Assembly: GCA_024280295.1 (NCBI GenBank)
Contig: JAJRQK010000030.1
Location: forward strand, 1 to 58,897
Direction of reading: 5' to 3'
From: Bacteroidota bacterium
Lineage (GTDB): Bacteria > Bacteroidota > Bacteroidia > Flavobacteriales_D > Crocinitomicaceae
DNA: 58,897 bases
Shown here: positions 1-8,326 of the stretch, one piece after another
Position numbering within the stretch: position 1 is the first letter of the stretch
How the letters are laid out: each line of letters opens with the position of its first letter
Position numbers and translations under genes: made by a program
The notes under the pieces: generated by a model
What the model saw: the letters and a program-made list of their open reading frames with translations, nothing else
Told to the model about the DNA's origin: nothing
Database searches by the model: none

Positions 1-530
1 GCCTGTGTGTAATCACCCAAATTTTTATGGATAACCCCCAATCCATTCAAGCAATTTATCTGTCGTGAGTGATTATCCAACTGAGCATAATACTTTTCTG
101 CTTCTCGATATGACAATAGAGCTTCATCCAAACGATATCCAGCTCTCTGGTATTGAGCCAATCGGTAAAGTGCATTTGCGAGTTCAGCTCGGTCATTGAG
201 TGATCTTCTTATTTCTACAGCTTCTATTTTCTCTGCAATTGCTTGTTCATAATTCAATGATCGGTAATAAAACACAGCGAACGCATCGATGACCTCAACT
301 TTTACACTTTTGGATTGACCTGCTGCTAGAGATCGTGCAATTTTAAGATGGCGAAGTACATCCTCTTCCGATTCTGATCTCTTCGAAATCTCAAGAGTAA
401 TGCGCACCTTCCCACGAACAGAACTACTATTTGTAAGTAATTGATAGAGGCTATCTAATTCCTTGGTTTGAGCAAACGAACTCGAACATAGAAAAAGTCC
501 AAAAAACAGTATATAGAATGGTGTTCGCAT
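1..530 (-). CDS. TPR-repeat secreted/sensor protein, N-terminal part (truncated by window edge)
   Basis: The reading frame opens at an ATG (complement of 528-530) and runs off the left edge with no stop, so only about 176 residues are visible. It begins with a signal peptide (hydrophobic FYILFFGLFLCSSSFA followed by Q). After it come helical pairs typical of tetratricopeptide repeats: NYEQAIAEKIEAVEIRRSL, RLDEALLSYREAEKYYAQL, and ending in NGLGVIHKNLGDY. In Bacteroidota such N-termini often belong to TPR histidine kinases, LuxR-type regulators or plain TPR proteins, but the deciding C-terminus is outside the window. It is transcribed divergently from the TonB receptor at 695. The TPR call is seen directly; function is open. 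Confidence 0.75.
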   Translation of the reverse strand, partial: MRTPFYILFFGLFLCSSSFAQTKELDSLYQLLTNSSSVRGKVRITLEISKRSESEEDVLRHLKIARSLAAGQSKSVKVEVIDAFAVFYYRSLNYEQAIAEKIEAVEIRRSLNDRAELANALYRLAQYQRAGYRLDEALLSYREAEKYYAQLDNHSRQINCLNGLGVIHKNLGDYTQ

Positions 531-538
531 TTGACTTA

Positions 539-546
539 CAAAGTTA
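539..546 (-). promoter_or_regulatory. Bacteroidota -7 box TAACTTTG for the TPR gene
   Basis: On the minus strand the sequence reads TAACTTTG, an exact match to the TAnnTTTG consensus for the Bacteroidota primary sigma factor. It lies 8 bases before the ATG at 530. I do not see a good TTG/TTTG -33 element at the usual 19-21 base spacing, so support rests on the -7 box and its position only. Confidence 0.4.
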
Positions 547-694
547 AAATAATTATCCTTTTGAACGACTGAATACAAGCAAACTAGTAAGCAGAGAGTC
601 GACAGGCTATTTTAACACTTTTCATTGCCGTTCGTCACCATATTGATTTGAATCCACAATAGTTTTTCCGATTTTTGTGCAAATACTAAAGTCA

Positions 695-3088
695 ATGCCT
701 CGGTTACTTATTTTTCTCTTTCTCTTATCTACCAGCTTCAACTATGCACAAGAGACTTGCACAATTAGTGGCACTATAACAGATACTTCTGATGGTGAGA
801 CTGTTATTGGAGCGAAAATTTACATTCCATCCATTAAAAAAGGCGCTATTACAAACAATTATGGGTTTTATTCACTAACCGTTCTTTGTGGCAAATATGA
901 CATTGAATTTCGGGTAAGTGGACGAGAAACAGAGAAAAAAACGATTAATCTAAATGGAGATCTATTACTTGATTACGAAACAGGGACAAATATACAAGCC
1001 ATTGATGAAGTGATCGTGAAAGGAAATGCACTGGATAACACCAACAGTACTAAGATTGGTCAAATTGAACTAGATATCGCAGAGATTAAGACACTTCCAG
1101 CTTTTATGGGTGAGGTTGACATTATCAAAGCAATTCAACTCCTTCCTGGTGTTTCATCAGCAGCAGAAGGCGGGCAAGGTTTTTATGTCCGAGGTGGTGG
1201 ACCTGATCAAAACCTTGTTCTATTAGATGAAGCGGTTGTGTACAATGCTGCTCATCTATTTGGATTCTTTTCCGTTTTTAATGCTGATGCAGTGAAAAGT
1301 GTAAACCTAATAAAAGGGGGGATTCCTGCAAATTTCGGTGGTAGAATGTCTTCTGTTCTTGAAGTCAACATGAATGAGGGAAACTACAAAAAGTTCAAAG
1401 TTAAAGGAGGAATTGGCGCCATTTCTTCCCGTTTAACACTAGAGGGCCCACTAAAGAAAGATAAAGGATCATTTATCATATCTGGACGAAGAACCTACAT
1501 TGATTTAATCATGAAAGCTGCGATTCCAGATTCTTCTCCTTTCGCAGGTTCAAGTTATTTTTTCTATGATTTTAATTTGAAACTGAATTACAAACTAACT
1601 AAGAAAGATAAAATTTTCTTTAGTAGTTATTACGGAAAAGACGAATTTCAATTCGGGAACAAAGATGATGGATTTCAAGTGAAAATGCCATGGGGAAATG
1701 CAATCGCATCGTTAAGATGGAATCATATTTTTTCGAGTAAACTATTTATGAACGTCACTACAACAATGACGGATTACCTTTTTAGTTTTGGATCGGAACA
1801 AGATCAATTTCGATTTGAATTGAAATCTGGAATTCGAGATTATGGTGGAAAAGTAGATTTTAGTTATTTCCCAAATCCTCGGCATCGCATGAAATGGGGA
1901 CTGAACTATACATATCATACGTTTACACCAACGAGTGTCTCAGCATCCTCTGATGATGTCGAGTTTGACACAGGAATTGCCCAAAAGCTATTTAGTCACG
2001 AGTCAGCTGTTTACTTTCTAGATGAGGTTGATCTAAACGAGAATATTCGTGTAAATATGGGGCTTCGCTATAGCACATATCAACATGTTGGAGCATTTAC
2101 ACGCTATGTTGATGGCGGGATTAGTCAACCAGATTCGACAATCGTTTACGATAAGGGCGACTTAATAAAATTCTATCAAGGACTTGAGCCAAGAGTTTCA
2201 ATGCGGTGGTTACTCCCAGATAACAGTTCAATTAAAGCAGGTTGGACCTACAATTATCAATATGTTCACTTAACATCATTATCTGCGGTTTCTCTACCAA
2301 CAGATATTTGGTTTCCAACAACCGATATTGCTAAACCTCAAAAAGGATGGCAAGGATCGCTTGGTTATTTTCGGAATTTTAATAAAAATAAATGGGAGAC
2401 ATCCGTGGAAGTATACTATAAGGACATGCGCAATTTAATTGAATACAAAGAAGGCGCACTTCCGTCTGATAATGTAAACGACAATACTGATAATCTTTTG
2501 ACCTTTGGTAGAGGATGGAGCTACGGTGCTGAACTTTATATCCGTAGAACTTTCGGTAAATTAACAGGTTGGATTGGTTATACTTGGAGCAAAACTGAGC
2601 GACTTTTCGAAGATTTGAACGATGGATTAAAATTCCCTGCAAAATATGATCGCAGACACGATTTATCCATTGTAGCGAGTTACAAATTGAATGATCATTG
2701 GAACTTCAGTGCTGCATTTATCTACGCGACAGGTAATACGCTGACATTGCCTACTTCATGGTACGTTCACGGGCAGGATCTTCTTTTTAATTATGGTCAC
2801 CGAAATTCAACACGAATGGCACCTTATCATCGATTGGACATTTCCGCAATTTGGTATTCGAAAGCGTATAAAGAAAAAGAAGATGAAAACGGTAACATCG
2901 TCAAGGTAAAAAAACGCATGCGCAGTAATTGGGCATTTTCAATCTATAATGTTTACAATCGAGCAAATCCATATTTTTTATACGTTGATAACGACGGAGA
3001 TTTCCTTCAAGGCAATTTTGAAATCTCTGTAAAACAAGTTACCTTATTCCCGATTATACCAAGTGTGACCTGGAATTTTGAATTTTAG
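695..3088 (+). CDS. TonB-dependent outer-membrane receptor with carboxypeptidase-regulatory-like domain
   Basis: Outer-membrane uptake channel of the TonB-dependent receptor superfamily; the substrate cannot be told from sequence. The order is a signal peptide (MPRLLIFLFLLSTSFNYA-Q), a CarboxypepD_reg-like beta domain at roughly residues 20-100 (SGTITDTSDGETVIGAKIYI), a plug domain at about 110-235 (LLPGVSSAAEGGQGFYVRGG is the classic plug motif), then a beta barrel ending in aromatic residues (VTWNFEF). At about 797 residues it is a usual length. I prefer the ATG at 695; an in-frame GTG at 677 would add six residues before the same signal peptide. The stop is 11 bases before a DUF4249 lipoprotein, a pairing common in Bacteroidota and presumably one operon. 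Confidence 0.9.
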   Translation: MPRLLIFLFLLSTSFNYAQETCTISGTITDTSDGETVIGAKIYIPSIKKGAITNNYGFYSLTVLCGKYDIEFRVSGRETEKKTINLNGDLLLDYETGTNIQAIDEVIVKGNALDNTNSTKIGQIELDIAEIKTLPAFMGEVDIIKAIQLLPGVSSAAEGGQGFYVRGGGPDQNLVLLDEAVVYNAAHLFGFFSVFNADAVKSVNLIKGGIPANFGGRMSSVLEVNMNEGNYKKFKVKGGIGAISSRLTLEGPLKKDKGSFIISGRRTYIDLIMKAAIPDSSPFAGSSYFFYDFNLKLNYKLTKKDKIFFSSYYGKDEFQFGNKDDGFQVKMPWGNAIASLRWNHIFSSKLFMNVTTTMTDYLFSFGSEQDQFRFELKSGIRDYGGKVDFSYFPNPRHRMKWGLNYTYHTFTPTSVSASSDDVEFDTGIAQKLFSHESAVYFLDEVDLNENIRVNMGLRYSTYQHVGAFTRYVDGGISQPDSTIVYDKGDLIKFYQGLEPRVSMRWLLPDNSSIKAGWTYNYQYVHLTSLSAVSLPTDIWFPTTDIAKPQKGWQGSLGYFRNFNKNKWETSVEVYYKDMRNLIEYKEGALPSDNVNDNTDNLLTFGRGWSYGAELYIRRTFGKLTGWIGYTWSKTERLFEDLNDGLKFPAKYDRRHDLSIVASYKLNDHWNFSAAFIYATGNTLTLPTSWYVHGQDLLFNYGHRNSTRMAPYHRLDISAIWYSKAYKEKEDENGNIVKVKKRMRSNWAFSIYNVYNRANPYFLYVDNDGDFLQGNFEISVKQVTLFPIIPSVTWNFEF

Positions 3089-3099
3089 CACTTAATATT

Positions 3100-4070
3100 A
3101 TGAGTAAATCAATGACATATCGACTCGCATTTCTAAGCACTTTACTTGCACTTTTTTTGTATCAAATAGTTGTACAAAAGAAGTTACCATTGACATACCT
3201 GGCTATGAAGAACAATTGGTCATCGATGGTAGAATAGAGACTGATGCTCCACCATTCGTGTTGCTTTCAAAGTCAAAAGAGGTTTACGCATCAACTGATT
3301 TAGAGGCATTTTTAAACAGTTTCGTATCAGGTGCTGTTGTTATAGTTGCAAATGGCACGACAACAGTAACGCTGACTGAAATTTGTTCCGACAACCTACC
3401 TCCTGGGACTGAAGAATTAGCAGCATCTATGTTCGGTGTAGCCGTTGAAGATCTTGCCAACTATAGTTTATGTGCTTACACATCACTCGACCCTTCAATT
3501 TGGGGGGAAGTTGGAAAAACATACACGCTTACGGTAAGCTATGAAGGTCAAACTTATACCGCAAAAACGAGTATTGTCGCACCCACATCTTTTGATAATT
3601 CATACTGGAAATCAGATGGAGACACCCCGAATTTAGGATATTCATGGGTAACCTTGACTGATCCAACAGGAACTTTTGATGCCTATAAATGGGAAGTGAA
3701 ACGTATTAATTTGGATGAAAACGGAAATGAGGTAGATCAATCTTTTATACCTACACACAACCCAGTGTTTGATGATGAATTTTTCGATGGATTAACGTTT
3801 GATTTTTGGTACGAAAATCCTTTCGCTACTGGAGCAGGATACACCGAAGAAAGTCAATGGCTCTATGCGCAAGGAGATACAGTAGTAATCAAGTTATCTA
3901 AAATGGATGAAGCTCTGTACGAATTTATGGAAAAGAGATACACGCAACTTCAGACCGCAGGAAATCCATTTGCAACTCCAACGAATATCCCAAACAACAT
4001 TGAGGGTGGAGCACTTGGTGTCTGGGCAGGTTATTCTCCAAGCTATGACACACTTGTTTGCGAGCCGTAA
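3100..4070 (+). CDS. DUF4249 lipoprotein, reading frame broken by a one-base shift in a T run
   Basis: The frame ending at 4070 has its first ATG at 3216, but its coding sense clearly extends upstream: translating back gives CTKEVTIDIPGYEEQLVIDG. The ATG at 3100, 11 bases after the receptor stop, starts MSKSMTYRLAFLSTLLALF in another frame. The two join if the seven T at 3152-3158 were eight: the result is a lipoprotein signal ending ALFFVSNSC, a good lipobox with Cys next to TKEV. As given, the 3100 frame stops at 3237. DUF4249 proteins are surface or periplasmic lipoproteins accompanying TonB receptors; their biochemical role is not known. The repaired product is about 323 residues. The lesion may be a sequencing error, a recent mutation or phase variation. 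Family assignment rests on context and general sequence look. Confidence 0.75.
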
Positions 4071-4111
4071 GATCAAATAACAATTCCGTCCAATTCAAAT
4101 TAAATCAATTA

Positions 4112-4723
4112 ATGAACTCGAAAAATTTACTCATTGTTTTCGTGAAGAATCCTGTGAAAGGAAAAGCGAAAACTCGACTTGCGGCTACAATTGGACCTGA
4201 AGCTGCACTTGAAGTTTACAAGGAACTTATTAGCATTACCGAACGAGAGACATCCGCTGTTCAAAATTGCGATCTACACGTCTATTTTTCATCTGAATGT
4301 GATGACACCCTATGGTCAGGAAAAAATCAATTTATTCAAAGTGGAAACGATCTTGGAGAAAAAATGTTTGATGCATTTCACAATGGTTTTGAAGTCGGAT
4401 ATAAAAGAATTGTTGGTGTAGGCTCAGACTTACCAGATCTATCTGCTGAGGTAATTTCAGAAGGATTAGAACTACTAAAGTCTAATGATGCTGTCTTCGG
4501 TCCATCCGATGATGGCGGATATTATCTAATTGGAATATCTAAACCAACACCATGTATTTTCGAGAATAAACAGTGGAGTACAGAAGGATTGCTAGCAGAA
4601 ACACTCCACGAACTAAAAAATAAAAATCTATCTGTCGGACTCCTAGAAGTTTTGAATGATGTTGACACCATCGAGGATCTTCGAGCTTCATCATTGGCCA
4701 CTAAATTTGCCGAATTCACTTAA
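4112..4723 (+). CDS. DUF2064 / TIGR04282-type GT-A transferase
   Basis: A 203-residue nucleotidyl/glycosyltransferase-fold protein of the DUF2064 family (annotated as arsenosugar-biosynthesis glycosyltransferase-like in many genomes). Supporting motifs are the N-terminal LLIVFVKNPVKGKAKTRLA, which matches the family's phosphate-binding start, GVGSDLPDLS (metal-binding-like Asp) and GPSDDGGYYLIG, and a late NDVDTIEDL. The frame is open from 4058, but the family start fits the ATG at 4112; the extra 18 residues look non-coding. It follows the DUF4249 gene by 41 bases and precedes a lipoprotein by 13, so it is likely co-transcribed with them. No other arsenosugar gene is nearby, so the substrate remains unassigned. 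Confidence 0.8.
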   Translation: MNSKNLLIVFVKNPVKGKAKTRLAATIGPEAALEVYKELISITERETSAVQNCDLHVYFSSECDDTLWSGKNQFIQSGNDLGEKMFDAFHNGFEVGYKRIVGVGSDLPDLSAEVISEGLELLKSNDAVFGPSDDGGYYLIGISKPTPCIFENKQWSTEGLLAETLHELKNKNLSVGLLEVLNDVDTIEDLRASSLATKFAEFT

Positions 4724-4736
4724 TCAATTCAATCTT

Positions 4737-5363
4737 ATGAAAATCATTATCTCAATTTTCGCTGTTACCGCACTACTTATTTCAGGTTGCACTAGCACAA
4801 GTCAAATCAAGATTTCTAACATTGATGACGAACCCATTTTTCATGAAAATGATGAGCAATTTGCAGATGTCTACAAAATTCTAGATGGAACATGGAAAGG
4901 AGAATTCCTCATTTACAAGGACACTAATTTAGTGGATAAAAAGAGCGTTGATCTTGAAAATTTAACAATTAAAAACATTGAATCTCCATCTCTCACGCTA
5001 ATCAATTCAATCGACGTTACTCAAGTCTACAGTTCTGAGACTCCTTATTTTCAGCGCGTCACGATTACAGATGTCTATAAAATTGGAAAAGAAGTAGTGA
5101 GCACGGGAGTAAATAAAATTCAAGACGGAGAAGGGTGGTGTGTTGTTCAAAAACCAGATGAAATGGTAATTCACGGAGGAGTATCCAAAGGTGAGAGCAC
5201 AATTATTTGGTCAAGAGATGAAAAAACTCCTCTCAAGGTAGAGTACTTCCAAGAAACCGTTGGCGAGAAATACTACGAGATTATCGGATGGGGTTATTAC
5301 AAAGGAGATGACACCGATTTAACTCCAAAACTTTGGTTTTATAGTAAATATGAGAAACAGTAA
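4737..5363 (+). CDS. Uncharacterised lipoprotein
   Basis: A 208-residue predicted lipoprotein: MKIIISIFAVTALLISGC gives a signal peptide with lipobox LISGC, so the mature N-terminus should be a lipidated Cys at residue 18. The rest is mostly beta-like (ILDGTWKGEFLIYKD, then repeated hydrophobic/polar alternation, ending in GWGYYKGDDTDLTPKLWFYSKY), resembling a lipocalin-like or DUF-type barrel, but I cannot assign a family. An upstream in-frame ATG at 4656 lies inside the preceding gene and would bury the signal peptide, so the ATG at 4737 is chosen. It appears to be the last gene of the run starting at 695 and is directly followed by an inverted repeat. Confidence 0.75.
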   Translation: MKIIISIFAVTALLISGCTSTSQIKISNIDDEPIFHENDEQFADVYKILDGTWKGEFLIYKDTNLVDKKSVDLENLTIKNIESPSLTLINSIDVTQVYSSETPYFQRVTITDVYKIGKEVVSTGVNKIQDGEGWCVVQKPDEMVIHGGVSKGESTIIWSRDEKTPLKVEYFQETVGEKYYEIIGWGYYKGDDTDLTPKLWFYSKYEKQ

Positions 5364-5407
5364 TAGATAGCTCCGATTCTATTTGCGAAATATGCAAATG
5401 CTATCTA
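5364..5407 (+). terminator. Bulged hairpin right after the lipoprotein stop
   Basis: TAGATAGC (5364-5371) pairs with GCTATCTA (5400-5407), and inside it ATTTGC (5381-5386) pairs with GCAAAT (5394-5399) around a 7-base loop. The right arm is continuous, so the fold is a 14-bp stem with a 9-base bulge on the left. It begins one base after the stop codon. There is no T run behind it, so it is either a terminator without a U tract or a structured 3' end; only the pairing is seen directly. Confidence 0.4.
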
Positions 5408-5449
5408 ATCTCATGCGGACATCAGCTCTGAATTCGATGCTTTCGGTCA

Positions 5450-5457
5450 TAAATTTG
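5450..5457 (+). promoter_or_regulatory. TAAATTTG -7 box four bases before the SDR start
   Basis: TAAATTTG matches TAnnTTTG exactly and is followed by GCCT and then the ATG at 5462. With transcription expected a few bases downstream of the box, the mRNA would be nearly or fully leaderless. No clear -33 TTG is visible. The same box-to-ATG spacing recurs at sufS and purK. Confidence 0.45.
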
Positions 5458-5461
5458 GCCT

Positions 5462-6286
5462 ATGGAAAAGAAACCATTTAGTGACAAAATTGTCATAATC
5501 ACGGGCTCCAGTAAAGGAATTGGAAAAGCAACTGCAATTGAACTATGTAATCAAGGTGCCAAAGTTGTACTCAATGGTAGAAATGCCAAGAACCTACAAA
5601 AAGCGATCACTGAACTTTCGAAAAAGGGCTATAATGTCTCAGGATTCGCAGGAGATATAACCAATGAAATTGACTGCAAAAAATTAATGCAAAGAGCAGT
5701 TAATGTCTATGGCCGCATCGATGTCCTCATAAATAACGGGAGCTTGACGATGAATGCCGCCCTAACCGACTTGACACCAGAAATTTTTCAGTCCGTATTC
5801 ATCAGTAATTCGATGGGATCAATCACTCCCACACTTGCAGCAATTCCCTACATTAAGGAAACGAAAGGAAGCATTATCTTCATTTCAAGCTTGGCTGGAC
5901 TCCAAGGAATGCCATCTGCATCTGCTTATAGCGCTGGTAAAATGACATTGACCGCATTTTGGCAATCGTTGAGGATTGAACTCAGTTCAACGGGGATCCA
6001 TTTTGGAATTTGTTTCGTCAGTTTCACCAAAAATGATGATGAAAAAAGAATGATTTCTTCAGGCGGGGAATTAGTAACTGTTCCTCATCGACCAGCGTTT
6101 ATTCAGCAGACTCAAGAAAAGGTTGCTAGATCAATTATTAGCATGATTCGGCGGCGAAAAGCTAAAATAGTACTCTCTCCAATTGGAAAAATTACAGCTT
6201 TTCTTATTCGATTTTTTCCGAGATTAGTTATGTGGATTACAATAAAATCACAAAAAAATAAGATCCAATCAGAAGTTTGTGAATAA
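5462..6286 (+). CDS. Short-chain dehydrogenase/reductase (SDR), possibly membrane-associated
   Basis: A 274-residue classical SDR oxidoreductase with a Rossmann fold. Visible motifs are the NAD(P)-binding TGSSKGIG at residues 14-21, a structural INNGS (the family NNAG), the catalytic Ser in IIFISSLAGLQG and the catalytic YxxxK as YSAGK. The Arg/Asn pattern after the second strand (LNGRN) suggests NADP(H). The C-terminal 35 residues contain a basic, hydrophobic stretch (ITAFLIRFFPRLVMWIT) that could anchor the enzyme to a membrane, as in DHRS7-like SDRs acting on lipids; this is inference. The substrate cannot be named. It is convergent with the M43 protease gene, with only 11 bases between stops. 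Confidence 0.85.
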   Translation: MEKKPFSDKIVIITGSSKGIGKATAIELCNQGAKVVLNGRNAKNLQKAITELSKKGYNVSGFAGDITNEIDCKKLMQRAVNVYGRIDVLINNGSLTMNAALTDLTPEIFQSVFISNSMGSITPTLAAIPYIKETKGSIIFISSLAGLQGMPSASAYSAGKMTLTAFWQSLRIELSSTGIHFGICFVSFTKNDDEKRMISSGGELVTVPHRPAFIQQTQEKVARSIISMIRRRKAKIVLSPIGKITAFLIRFFPRLVMWITIKSQKNKIQSEVCE

Positions 6287-6297
6287 ACAACTTTGAA

Positions 6298-8229
6298 TTA
6301 TTTCTTCACAACCCTAACAACATCCTCGCCCATTTTCACAAGGTAGATTCCTGAAGCAAGATTCGACATCTCACATAAATATGTGGTTGCGCTAACTCGT
6401 ATCATTTCGATTTGAGAACCTAATTTCTGTCCGCTAAGATCGGTAAAAACAGGAATCCCTTCGATTACATTTGTTGATGTAATTCGCAACTGGTTTGTAA
6501 ATGGATTTGGGTAAGTTCGAACCGAGCTAATTGCTTGCTCATAAATCCCCACAACTGTTGGGTCAACAGTTCCGCCGATGTTTATATTATCGATCATTGT
6601 AGCTGAACCACTTAATGATCCTCCAAAATTAGCATTGTATTTATGACTACCTTCAATTGTTAATGTAAAAACAGTTCCGTCGTAAGCCGATAAATCAAAC
6701 GAGTAGTTTGTAAACCCAGGATCATCTGTAAAAGAATTTTCAACGCTAATTACATTATTAATTTGCACTCCATTGACAAGCACTCGTAAGTTTGTATAAT
6801 TATCGTTAGAAGTCCTGATTTGCCGTTTATCGAAATCAAGTGAAACACCCAAATATCCTGTTGCATTCACACACAAAGAAACTTTCGATTTGTAATACGG
6901 ATTCCATAAATCGTCAAAAGCTGTGGCAGTTGTTGGAGTTTTAAAACTAGGACTTGTTGATGACAATTCTGTACCGTCCATTAACATTCCATATGCACCT
7001 GCTCCAGCAGCAACCGTACTTACTGTCACTTGATTCTTCCAACGGTTTGCAATATTGAAAATATCAATATCTGTAGTTCCATTTTCGAAATCATTGGTAT
7101 AAGGAAGGTCAACAGTTCCTACGGATATTGTTTTCGTGTATGCTGATGTGAATCCCAGTAAATCTGTGGTAACAAGAGTCACATCATAGATTCCAGGAAG
7201 CGCGTATATATAGGACGGTGATTCTGCGGTAGAGGTTCCCGTTCCATCACCAAAATCCCAAGAATAAGTATCACCTGCTTCAGATGCGTTGTAAAAGTCA
7301 ATTGCTGTGACATTGTAGCAATCCACAAGTGGCATCACATAAAAATAAGCGTCAACATCGATTAAAACAGTAGGCCAATCTAAATAAGTGCGCTCATTTT
7401 CAAGTGTCCACAAAATTCGATCATACTGTTCTTCGGTAAAATCCACACGACATTCTTTTGAAGCATAAGACATAACATTTGTAACCATTGGATCATACAA
7501 TTGTCCATTCTCATCCGTCACAGTTCCATAATAATTACATCCAGAAGAATTGAAGTTTGATCCTCCACTTAATCTTGGGTCGGCTGGAGTATCGCACAAC
7601 AAATCACCTTCAGTGGAACAATCAGAACCATCCACCGCCTCATCACCAAAAACAGTTGAATGTGTATGGTACAAGCCTAAGTAGTGACCAACTTCATGCG
7701 CCAAAGTACTTCCGTTTTTCATACACGAGGTAGCCTGCATTACAAAATCAAGCCCACCAGGAAATTGTGCATGACCACAAATTGCACTACCTGAAGAGTT
7801 AGACACAGTATTTGCAACATAAATATTCATCACATTTGTAACTCCATGGGCAGCATCTAGCGAGTTCATTTGCGTTTTATTGTAGTCGTAAAAAAGAGTC
7901 TCATCAATGTAATTTATCGCATCAACTTGATAAAAATGAATACTAGCATTGATGTAGAATTTATTAAGACGTTCAAATGCTCTAAGACAATCTGCTTCTG
8001 AAATCCCACCAGTACCTGCATCATTTCTCAAAATATGAAGCTGAATTGGCACATTAAATGTAGTTGTACCGTATGCTTTTTCAGATAAAGAACGGTCTTG
8101 CCAGCGCTGGTTATACTCCTTTAATCGATCAATATTAGAATTATCGATTTCTGTCCCGCAATTTTTTATTTGGGCATTTAAGGAGAATGTAAATAGGATT
8201 GAAACTGAAAAGATGAGCAGTGATTTCAT
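6298..8229 (-). CDS. Secreted M43 (pappalysin-like) zinc metalloprotease with PKD and T9SS sorting domains
   Basis: A 643-residue exported protease. After a signal peptide (MKSLLIFSVSILFTFSLNA-Q) comes a catalytic domain with the extended zinc motif HEVGHYLGLYH at residues 178-188 (His178, Glu179, His182, His188) and a downstream Met-turn (VMSYAS), diagnostic of the metzincin family M43, cytophagalysin group. Next is a PKD domain at about 305-365 (YSWDFGDGTGTS, PGIYDVTLV), then a beta-sandwich region at about 375-555, and a C-terminal T9SS type A sorting domain at about 570-643 (YPNPFTNQL to ASGIYLVKM plus basic tail). It should be secreted by the type IX system and act on extracellular protein. 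It has its own promoter-like elements upstream. Confidence 0.9.
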   Translation of the reverse strand: MKSLLIFSVSILFTFSLNAQIKNCGTEIDNSNIDRLKEYNQRWQDRSLSEKAYGTTTFNVPIQLHILRNDAGTGGISEADCLRAFERLNKFYINASIHFYQVDAINYIDETLFYDYNKTQMNSLDAAHGVTNVMNIYVANTVSNSSGSAICGHAQFPGGLDFVMQATSCMKNGSTLAHEVGHYLGLYHTHSTVFGDEAVDGSDCSTEGDLLCDTPADPRLSGGSNFNSSGCNYYGTVTDENGQLYDPMVTNVMSYASKECRVDFTEEQYDRILWTLENERTYLDWPTVLIDVDAYFYVMPLVDCYNVTAIDFYNASEAGDTYSWDFGDGTGTSTAESPSYIYALPGIYDVTLVTTDLLGFTSAYTKTISVGTVDLPYTNDFENGTTDIDIFNIANRWKNQVTVSTVAAGAGAYGMLMDGTELSSTSPSFKTPTTATAFDDLWNPYYKSKVSLCVNATGYLGVSLDFDKRQIRTSNDNYTNLRVLVNGVQINNVISVENSFTDDPGFTNYSFDLSAYDGTVFTLTIEGSHKYNANFGGSLSGSATMIDNINIGGTVDPTVVGIYEQAISSVRTYPNPFTNQLRITSTNVIEGIPVFTDLSGQKLGSQIEMIRVSATTYLCEMSNLASGIYLVKMGEDVVRVVKK

Positions 8230-8254
8230 AATGCAATGTTGTTAGTTCAAGCAT

Positions 8255-8285
8255 TAAAAGTACAGCTATTTTGGAAGGATTCAAA
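8255..8285 (-). promoter_or_regulatory. Promoter of the M43 protease gene (TTTG-N19-TACTTTTA)
   Basis: Reading the minus strand, TTTG (complement of 8282-8285) is followed after 19 bases by TACTTTTA (complement of 8255-8262), one base off the TAnnTTTG consensus. The spacing is that described for Bacteroidota primary promoters. The start codon at 8229 lies 25 bases further on. This is the best two-part promoter in the window. Confidence 0.5.
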
Positions 8286-8326
8286 TAAATGAAGCTTAGG
8301 AAATTTGAGTCTCAATTCTACTTAAC

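Noticed and set aside
2379-2642. Minus-strand ORF opposite the TonB receptor
   Set aside because: Antisense to an evident barrel-coding region, with no family pattern; a shadow frame.
3216-4070. Start of the DUF4249 gene at the ATG 3216
   Set aside because: The frame continues upstream as CTKEVTIDIPGYEEQ with a lipobox; 3216 is only the first ATG after the frameshift, so the real N-terminus lies near 3100.
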